Source: JAWKNZ01 sp041391425
GTDB lineage: Bacteria > Bdellovibrionota_B > Oligoflexia > Oligoflexales > JAWKNZ01
Direction: 5' to 3'
Assembly (NCBI GenBank): GCA_041391425.1
Contig: JAWKNZ010000010.1
Span: 62,001 to 126,000, forward strand
DNA length: 64,000 nucleotides
A program made the position numbers and the translations under genes. Under the pieces are notes generated by a model, which was not told the origin of the DNA, did no database searches, and was given only the letters and a program-made list of their open reading frames with translations. Below, piece by piece: positions 57,640-64,000 of this stretch; the stretch's first letter is position 1; every line of letters starts with the position of its first letter.

Positions 57640-58919
57640 TTAACCAACATTCTTTTTCTGAGTCTTAGAGTGATGTTCATTTTCCCTCTTACGAGATAAT
57701 GCTATTTCCTCTACATTCTTCCTTAAATCATCAAACTCATCTAATAAATTACTAAAAATTTCTTTAGTAAGAACAAAAAGATCGCAATAAGATATCGAAG
57801 TAACATCGGCTTTACGAATAGCATCACCCATTAATGCCATTTCACCAAAGCATTGCCCAGAGGCCAAAGTCGCTATGTGATGGCTACCATCATGAACCGA
57901 AACCTTACCGTGACCAATAATAAACATTTCATCGCCAATTTCTCCGTTATTGATGATCTTCTCAGAAGGGGAGAAATAGACCTGCTTAAGATTTTTGGCA
58001 ATTGCTTTAAGACAAACATGCGAGACATTTTGAAACAAGGCAACATTATTCAACAACTTGATATTCATATATATCTGCAACTCTGCCTGCAATGCCTTAG
58101 GTAGGTCTTTCATGACCTTTATTTCTTCTTGTCCAGCCTGCTTTGATAGCACATGCTGATAAAACTGAAACGCTTGATCTTGAATATTTGCTGGAATTTC
58201 GTAACGGGTTAATAACGAAGTTAATGCCTCTAGCTTTTCATTTTCTTCAGCTTTCCGTTTATCGCTATCAAGCATAATTCTAGAAAATTGACCAATAACC
58301 AATCCATAAAACCCTACTCCAGTTACCATAACAAACATTGTAAAGAATCTGGCAATATTGTTCTGTGGAGTGATATCACCATAACCGACAGTCGTTAGTG
58401 TCGTAATCGTCCAATAGGTAGCCTCTATATATCCTTCTAAAATATCGCCACCTTCTTTAGGGTTTAATAACGCCCAAAAACAAGCGATCCAGTGGACAAC
58501 GACAAAACAGGCAATTGCCACTAAACCTATTTTTGATTTTTTTTGCACAAATTTATTTTTGCTTCTGTCTTGAATACGCATATAAAGTAAATATCCACGC
58601 ATCACCTAAATAAAGATAACCCTATACTCAACGGGGTAGGTGCTCCTAGCATATGGCTTAAAAGCTGAAGTGGCAGTAGGGAGAACAAATGTAACATTTT
58701 GTCGCCCCATCCCGAAAATCCAGATTTAGAATTTTTATAGCAACGGTATGAATCGATTATAAAAAAAACAGTCAGTGCACACTCAAAAAACCATTCGATG
58801 GTAAAAACAGATTGAAAAAAAGCAATTTTAAAAGGAACCAAAAATAAGACGATGCTAATATTAAGCAATAAGAATAAATCCCAGGTCGTGGTTACGCCCT
58901 GCAAATATTCTGGAGTCAA
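57640..58919 (-). CDS. Cyclic-nucleotide-regulated K+ channel, one frameshift
   Basis: The joined frames give a voltage-gated-like channel. Four helices lie in the first roughly 105 residues (WDLFLLLNISIVLFLVPF, EWFFECALTVFFIIDSYRC). The pore helices follow with the K+ selectivity filter ITTLTTVGYGDITPQ and FGLVIGQFSRIML. A C-linker leads to a cyclic-nucleotide-binding domain (GEIGDEMFIIGHGKVSV ... GQCFGEMALMGDAIRKADV, with the phosphate cassette FGEMAL...RKADV). One G missing at 58605-58606 separates the frames. Total length is about 425 aa. It probably controls K+ flux in response to cAMP/cGMP (family knowledge). Confidence 0.87.
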
Positions 58920-59155
58920 TTTATTTAGTTGGTTAAGTGGACTTTTAATACAGCAACCTCATCATTGCCCTTAAAAACTTTTTATCGGCTAAGAGCTGAT
59001 TAAATAAACAAAAAATACCTATGGCATCATTACACACACGGAAGATTCGATTTTAATAAAGATAATTACGGAATTTTTTCAGAGACTAAGCTATGCTCCA
59101 GCCTTGTAGGTATAACTTTTGGGAGTACTAAAGTTTTTGGATGCTTCGCGTTCGC

Positions 59156-59835
59156 TCAGCATGACGTGTCGGACGGGATCGTCACCCTGAACGAAGTGAA
59201 GGGTCTCAGATTCGCTCAGCATGACGTGTCGGACGGGATCGTCACCCTGAACGAAGTGAAGGGTCTCAGATTCGCTCAGCATGACGTGTCGGACGGGATC
59301 GTCACCCTGAACGAAGTGAAGGGTCTCAGATTCGCTCAGCATGACTTCGTCACCCTGAACACGGACTGTCACCCTGAACGAAGTGAAGGTCCAGATCGCT
59401 CAGCATGACAAGTTCGTCACCTGAACACGGACCGTCACCCTGAACGAAGTGAAGGGTCTCAGTCACTCAGCATGACAAGTTCGTCACCCTGAACACGGAC
59501 TGTCACCTGAACGAGAAGTGATTAGTAGCGTCTGAACAGGATCTGCGTCTCAATTCGCTCAGCATGACAAGTTCGTCACCCTGAACACGGACCGTCACCC
59601 TGAACGAAGTGAAGGGTCTCAGATTCGCTCAGCATGACAAGTTCGTCACCCTGAACACGGACTGTCACCCTGAACGAAGTGAAGGGTCTCAGATTCGCTC
59701 AGCATGACAAGTTCGTCACCCTGAACACGGACTGTCACCCTGAACGAAGTGAAGGGTCTCAGATTCGCTCAGCATGACAAGTTCGTCACCCTGAACACGG
59801 ACCGTCACCCTGAACGAAGTGAAGGGTCTCAGATG
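59156..59835. repeat. 60-70 bp tandem repeat built from REP-like palindromes
   Basis: Three exact 60-bp units start at 59161 (GACGTGTCGGACGGGATCGT...GAACGAAGTGAAGGGTCTCA...). They are followed by about seven longer units in which CAAGTTCGTCACCCTGAACA plus CGGACTGTCACCC replaces the first part. One unit is broken near 59510-59545. The CACCCTGAACGAAGTGAAGGG and GCTCAGCATGAC cores belong to the GTCATNCTGA...GAAGNGTCT group seen elsewhere in the window. Open frames in both directions are repeat artefacts. Confidence 0.92.
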
Positions 59836-59880
59836 CAGCATCGTAAATAATTTTAACTCCACCAAAAGCACTCAAATTAA

Positions 59881-60723
59881 CCTTTAAATTCGGGTACAAA
59901 TATTTTTACGTTATATACATCTCAAGCAGACAGCCTCACTCTACTGCCAATTGTAGGAATTGAATCGATACAGGTAAGATCAAGTGGCTCCTTACACAAG
60001 ATAGAAATTGAAGGTATATCAGAACCCTTAAATCAATCTCTTATTTCATTAGCCAAAAAAGGTGTTTCTTTTGGGATAAAGCCAAAAAATTTTATAGCCA
60101 AAGCCATATTTTTTGATATGGATGCCACCACAATCGGTCAAGAGACAATTAATGAACTTGCAGCTTCTTACAAAAAGAGCAGTGAGGTAAAAAAGATTAC
60201 GGAACTAGCCATGCAAGGAAAGCTAGATTTTGAAGATGCATTACGAAAACGCGTAAAAGTTTTAGAAAATGCTCCTGTTTCTATAATCAACCTCACACAG
60301 CCACGCTTAATCATCGAACCCGATTTGATTGATTTTGTTCAATACTGCAAAGATAGAGGAATCCCTTGTTTTTTGATTTCGGGTGGCTTTGTAGAGCTTG
60401 CTGAAGAAATTGCCAGAAAAGCAGGTATGGCTGATTTCCATGCAAATCAGCTACAAGTAAAAAATGAGCGACTAACTGGAGAGCTGCTGGGAGAAATCGT
60501 CGATGCAGAAGCTAAAGCTATTTGGATGCAGAAAAAATGTAAGGACTTAAATCTCTCACTTAAGGAAGTAGTCGCTGTAGGGGATGGTGCCAATGATATT
60601 CCTATGATGTTAAAAGCTGGGTTATCAGTAGGCTATAAACCAAAAGAAATTTTGTATAATAAAGTAAATGCGATAAACCTATCAGGCAGCCATCGCTTTT
60701 TAAAAGATTTCCTATTTGCATAG
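59881..60723 (+). CDS. Phosphoserine phosphatase-like HAD hydrolase, start not visible
   Basis: The HAD core is complete: FFDMDATTIG (DxDxT nucleophile loop), IPCFLISGGFVELAEEI, the AKAIWMQKKCK Lys and VVAVGDGANDIPMMLKAGL. This is the SerB pattern, dephosphorylating phosphoserine to serine. In the same frame coding continues upstream to 59881 (IFTLYTSQADSLTLLPIVGI ... GSLHKIEIEGISEPLN), which resembles the N-terminal extension of SerB. There is no ATG or good ribosome site upstream, and the tandem repeat ends 45 bp before it, so the 5' end may have been lost or shifted by repeat growth. Confidence 0.75.
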   Translation, partial: PLNSGTNIFTLYTSQADSLTLLPIVGIESIQVRSSGSLHKIEIEGISEPLNQSLISLAKKGVSFGIKPKNFIAKAIFFDMDATTIGQETINELAASYKKSSEVKKITELAMQGKLDFEDALRKRVKVLENAPVSIINLTQPRLIIEPDLIDFVQYCKDRGIPCFLISGGFVELAEEIARKAGMADFHANQLQVKNERLTGELLGEIVDAEAKAIWMQKKCKDLNLSLKEVVAVGDGANDIPMMLKAGLSVGYKPKEILYNKVNAINLSGSHRFLKDFLFA

Positions 60724-60799
60724 GAAAGCTCGCTTTCCATATACGAGCTCCTTGCCATTACCATTATTTTAATTCCATGGGACCTCATCTGCATAGCAA

Positions 60800-61084
60800 T
60801 TAAACTGCAATGCCTTCTTCAAAAAATATTTGAACTGGTTCCGTTAAAAATCTCCCAGCATCCACACAACCAAGCTCCCAAGCTATGGTTGCAACATCCA
60901 TAACGTCGATAGTATCACTCAAATTATATTCGTCCGCGAGAGCATCGAGCACAAACCCAACTAAAATTTCTCCTGATGACGATGCTTCTTTCCAAGATAG
61001 ACCGAAAGGTTTTATAAAATCTAAAAAATTAGCATTTTTATTCATTAAATTAATAAAGTGGCTCTGATATTCATATAGTGTCAT
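60800..61084 (-). CDS. Small hypothetical protein
   Basis: A 94-99 aa acidic helical protein (MTLYEYQSHFINLMNKNANF ... EPVQIFFEEGIAV). An ATG at 61099 would add five residues; the ribosome region (AAGGAGCAG) precedes 61099 by a few bases and does not settle it. No family recognised. Confidence 0.5.
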   Translation of the reverse strand: MTLYEYQSHFINLMNKNANFLDFIKPFGLSWKEASSSGEILVGFVLDALADEYNLSDTIDVMDVATIAWELGCVDAGRFLTEPVQIFFEEGIAV

Positions 61085-61099
61085 ACTAATACGTTGCAA

Positions 61100-61412
61100 T
61101 AGCTGCTCCTTTATAATTGTCTGATAATATAGCAGTGCGGTGCAGAGCTCATTATCTTATCGGAAATCTTTAGCACAACTAAAAATCTATCAAGATAATT
61201 TAAAGACCAATACTTGCGAGTTTAACAAAAATTTAATACACATTAGAGGCAATCTGACGAATTTGGCCTCTGTGTTTTTCCGAAAAAACGTCCTCATTAT
61301 GAGGAGATAACTTCGATACTTTTTCGGTGCACACTTTGCTGTCTTACTCTTCAGAATACGCCTGAAGCGGCAAAGATCAGCCTAGCGCCAAGGCCCAACA
61401 AAAAGGACAGGC
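61100..61412. other. Intergenic region with a hairpin
   Basis: It holds the inverted pair CCGAAAAA (61280-61287) / TTTTTCGG (61320-61327) around CCTCATTATGAGG. That loop resembles the CCTCATTATG block repeated at 34760-35010. No gene seen. Confidence 0.45.
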
Positions 61413-62729
61413 ATGCTATTTCAAGAACATACCGACACCGGAGGCCATAAGCCTTTAGCTGAAAGAATACGTCCTACTGAGTTTGGGGAATTATTTGGCC
61501 AGGAAAGTATCTGGACTAACAACAGTCCACTACGGCGATTAGTCGAAAGCGGCAGCTTTACATCGCTTATATTCTGGGGACCCCCAGGATCAGGAAAAAC
61601 CACATTGTCCCGGATGATTGCACGATTTTGTAAAACATCGGTAGTAGAGTTATCAGCTGTACATGCAGGAGTTAAAGAAATACGCGAGCATTTACAAAAA
61701 TCGCAAGTGCGTATTTCCAATGGCCATTCAGCATCTTTTATGTTCATGGATGAAATCCATCGCCTTAGTAAAACCAACAAGACGTTCTTCTACCAGCTCT
61801 AGAAGCCGGAACAATAAAGTTCATTGGTGCAACAACTGAAAATCCGTCTTTTGAAGTTAATCGAGCCATCAACTCCCGTAGCCTGATTTTTCGTTTTGAA
61901 AAACTTAATACCTCAGCCATAAGTACAATATTAAAAAGAGCCCTCAAGCTAGACTACAGCTCTGAAGAAGAAAACCAATCGATCTCTGGAAATAAAACTT
62001 TATCTGACGAAGCATTAGAAGCCATCGCCCTAAGTGCCTCAGGTGATGCCCGCAAGGCCCTTAATCTATTGGAAGCTGTAATTGCTGCGTATAAAAATCA
62101 AAACGAAGTTTCTCTAGATGACATAAAAAGACTTGGAGATTGCTTAGCACTTTCATATGATAAAAACAGTGATCAGCACTTCGATTTGATATCTGCATTG
62201 ATTAAATCTATTCGAGCAAGCCACCCTGATGCAGGCATATACTACCTCGCAAGAATGCTAGCAGCCGGAGAAGATCCCAATTACATAGCTAGACGTTTAC
62301 TCATTGCAGCTAGCGAAGATATCGGTAATGCTAACCCTGGCGCTATTAATCGCCACTAGTGGTGTCCATGCGGCTCAAATATTAGGCATGCCGGAAATTC
62401 GAATTACCTTAGCGCAAGTAGTCACATATTTGGCAGCTTCACCAAAAAGTAATCGCTCTTATATAGCTATAGAAAAAGCTTTAGAAGATGTAAAAAAATT
62501 TGGTGATTTAAATGTACCGTTTTCATTACGAAATGCTTCAACTGACTATATGAAAAGTATTGGTTATGGTAAGGAATACTGTAGCCCTCATGTTGATTTT
62601 GACAAAGCCAAGACAATGAAATATTTACCAGATAAGTTAACTGGGGCGGTATACTACCACCCTAAAGACACAGGCGTAGAAGGACAGCTCAAGCAAAACC
62701 TAACTCGCCTTCGTCCTACCAAAGATTAA
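61413..62729 (+). CDS. rarA: RarA/MgsA replication-associated recombination ATPase, two frameshifts
   Basis: AAA+ clamp-loader-like ATPase acting at stalled replication forks. Joined frames: LAERIRPTEFGELFGQESIW, Walker A WGPPGSGKTTLSRMI, Walker B SFMFMDEIHRLSKT then QQDVLLPALEAGTIKFIGAT, the sensor region ATTENPSFEVNRAINSRS, and C-terminal DARKALNLLEAV, ILIATSGVHAAQIL-type and ASPKSNRSYIAIEKAL segments. One C missing near 61773 and one G too many near 62340 break the gene. Corrected length is about 438 aa, normal for the family. AAAAGGACA is the ribosome site. It lies 30-odd bp upstream of purH. Confidence 0.9.
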
Positions 62730-62762
62730 GAATAGATTAAGCAATATAGGAAGCAGCCATCA

Positions 62763-64000
62763 ATGAAAGAGAATCTTATGAAAAAGCATGCATTAATTTC
62801 TGTTTTCAATAAAGAAGGTGTTGCCAAATTCGCCAAGCAGTTAAGCGAACTAGGTTATACCATTCTTTCAACTGGAGGTACTTCCAAACACCTACAAGAG
62901 TCAGGTGTGCAAACACTAGATATAGCATCCTACACCAACTCACCAGAATTTCTGGATGGTAGGGTTAAAACATTGCATCCAAAGATCCATGGAGGCATTT
63001 TATTTGACCGTAATAATCCGAAACATATTGAGGAAATGGAGCGAATCAACTGTGTTCCTATTGATGTGGTTGTAGTTAACCTTTATCAATTTGAGGAAAA
63101 TGCCATCAAACAAGCTCTTCCTCTAAACGAGGCTATTGAACATATAGATATCGGCGGCCCAACAATGCTACGCGCGGCTGCTAAAAACTGGCAGCATTGC
63201 CTTCCAATCATAGATCCTAGCGACTATAAAGAAGTAGCCTTACACCTCAGCAAAAACAATATATCAGTAGAGTATCGAAAAAAACTCGCTTCAAAAACCT
63301 TTGACTCGATCTCTCACTATGATCATATGATCGCTGCATATATGCTTAATAAAGAACAAGAAGATGCTAAAAACGACGGCTTGTTCCCCCAGACAATCAA
63401 TCTTAAACTTGAACAAGTAAGAAGCCTTCGTTATGGTGAAAATCCCCATCAAAGTGCTGCTCTATATCGCTCAGCAGATACAAAAAATACAGATTTCTCA
63501 GACCTAATACAATTACAAGGCAAAGAAATTTCTTATAACAATTTATTGGACCTTGATGCTGCCTGTACTTTAGTCAAAGAGTTTAATCAACAACCTTCAG
63601 TTTCCATCGTAAAACATGGTAATCCATGTGGTTGTGCAACATCTTTGCAAGATCCATTAGAAAGCATATACCGCACAGCTTTAAGTGGAGATCCGCAATC
63701 TGCTTTTGGTGGCATCGTCGCCACTAACCAAAGAATCGATAAACAAACCGCAGAGGCAATGTCTGAAATATTTGTTGAATGCATTGCAGCACCTGATTTT
63801 TCTCCTGAGGCTTTAAAAATCTTTGCAAAAAAGAAAAACCTCCGACTTATTCAAGCACCTTGGTTACGCTTAAAAATTTCTGATTCAATTAAAATACGTT
63901 CAATATCAGGAGCTTATCTGTTACAAAGCGATGACTCGGCATTTATGCCGGAATCAGAGTGGAGCTGTGTCACTAAAACACAGCCTACAAACAAGGAAAT
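62763..64000 (+). CDS. purH: PurH, bifunctional AICAR transformylase / IMP cyclohydrolase (3' end beyond window)
   Basis: Last two steps of purine synthesis. The N-terminal MGS-like cyclohydrolase domain has ALISVFNKEGVAKFAKQL, STGGTSKHLQESG and KTLHPKIHGGILFDR. The transformylase half has LRYGENPHQSAALY, SVSIVKHGNPCGCATS (catalytic Lys-His pair) and ALSGDPQSAFGGIVA. The frame is intact for 412 codons and continues past base 64000. AGGAAG precedes the ATG at 62763; a second ATG lies 15 bases on. Confidence 0.94.
   Translation, partial: MKENLMKKHALISVFNKEGVAKFAKQLSELGYTILSTGGTSKHLQESGVQTLDIASYTNSPEFLDGRVKTLHPKIHGGILFDRNNPKHIEEMERINCVPIDVVVVNLYQFEENAIKQALPLNEAIEHIDIGGPTMLRAAAKNWQHCLPIIDPSDYKEVALHLSKNNISVEYRKKLASKTFDSISHYDHMIAAYMLNKEQEDAKNDGLFPQTINLKLEQVRSLRYGENPHQSAALYRSADTKNTDFSDLIQLQGKEISYNNLLDLDAACTLVKEFNQQPSVSIVKHGNPCGCATSLQDPLESIYRTALSGDPQSAFGGIVATNQRIDKQTAEAMSEIFVECIAAPDFSPEALKIFAKKKNLRLIQAPWLRLKISDSIKIRSISGAYLLQSDDSAFMPESEWSCVTKTQPTNKE

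Noticed and set aside
59091..59408. Overlapping ORFs on both strands with strongly repeated peptides
   Set aside because: The peptide repeats are forced by the 60-bp DNA repeat (divisible by three); no ribosome site and no conserved domain.

Overview
The window is AT-rich DNA from a Gram-negative bacterium with a large secreted and lipoprotein repertoire (many lipobox signal peptides, beta-barrel-like proteins, periplasmic multiheme cytochromes, SppA). RdgC-like, CheR/CheY-like, hemerythrin, DUF1501/DUF1588-type and MYXO-CTERM-like features suggest a Bdellovibrionota/Oligoflexia or other former-deltaproteobacterial lineage. That placement is inference; there is no rRNA or other marker here to confirm it.

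Layout. 1-4153: minus-strand cell-surface genes (TSP3-repeat lipoprotein cut by the left edge, two barrel-like proteins, one lipoprotein). 4467-6011: secreted subtilase. 6123-7098: a repeat island with a 22-bp tandem array, inverted copies of a REP-like sequence and a GIY-YIG nuclease gene. 7151-11295: minus-strand operon for an Nrf-like electron-transfer complex whose catalytic subunit is an octaheme hydroxylamine-oxidoreductase-family cytochrome (HAO, tetraheme cytochrome, TAT ferredoxin, NrfD). 11529-15548: lipoprotein, two CBS-pair proteins, a secreted protein. 15656-25926: ThrS, S1/P1 nuclease, secreted metalloprotease, GlpX, OvoA and a metal-binding chaperone, interspersed with a MITE-like element. 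25989-38830: metalloprotease lipoprotein, ABC transporter, globin fusion, methyltransferase, RdgC-like gene, response regulator, PLP decarboxylase, M28 peptidase. 38991-46918: SppA, trypsin-like protease, YbiT-type ABC-F, hemerythrin. 47593-51212: DUF1588-like/lipoprotein/DUF1501-like operon. 51240-54290: CheR, CheY and a lipoprotein that appears to be a FAM20-like kinase with a Clip-like Cys-rich tail. 55167-64000: lipoprotein, tRNA nucleotidyltransferase, K+ channel, phosphoserine-phosphatase-like HAD enzyme, RarA and the start of purH.

Two window-wide patterns matter. First, about thirty genes or gene joints carry +/-1 frameshifts. Wherever I traced the joint, a single base added to or removed from a short homopolymer restores a conserved protein. 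I therefore give corrected gene spans and regard most of these as sequence error or very recent slippage rather than old pseudogenes. Second, at least four unrelated repeat families fill the intergenic space. One is a roughly 160-bp element with imperfect terminal inverted repeats and 6-bp target duplications in three copies; the others are REP-like palindromes and their tandem derivatives.

The most unusual items are the kinase-Clip lipoprotein, the HAO/NrfCD operon, the MITE with short target duplications, and the GIY-YIG gene embedded in REP-like repeats.
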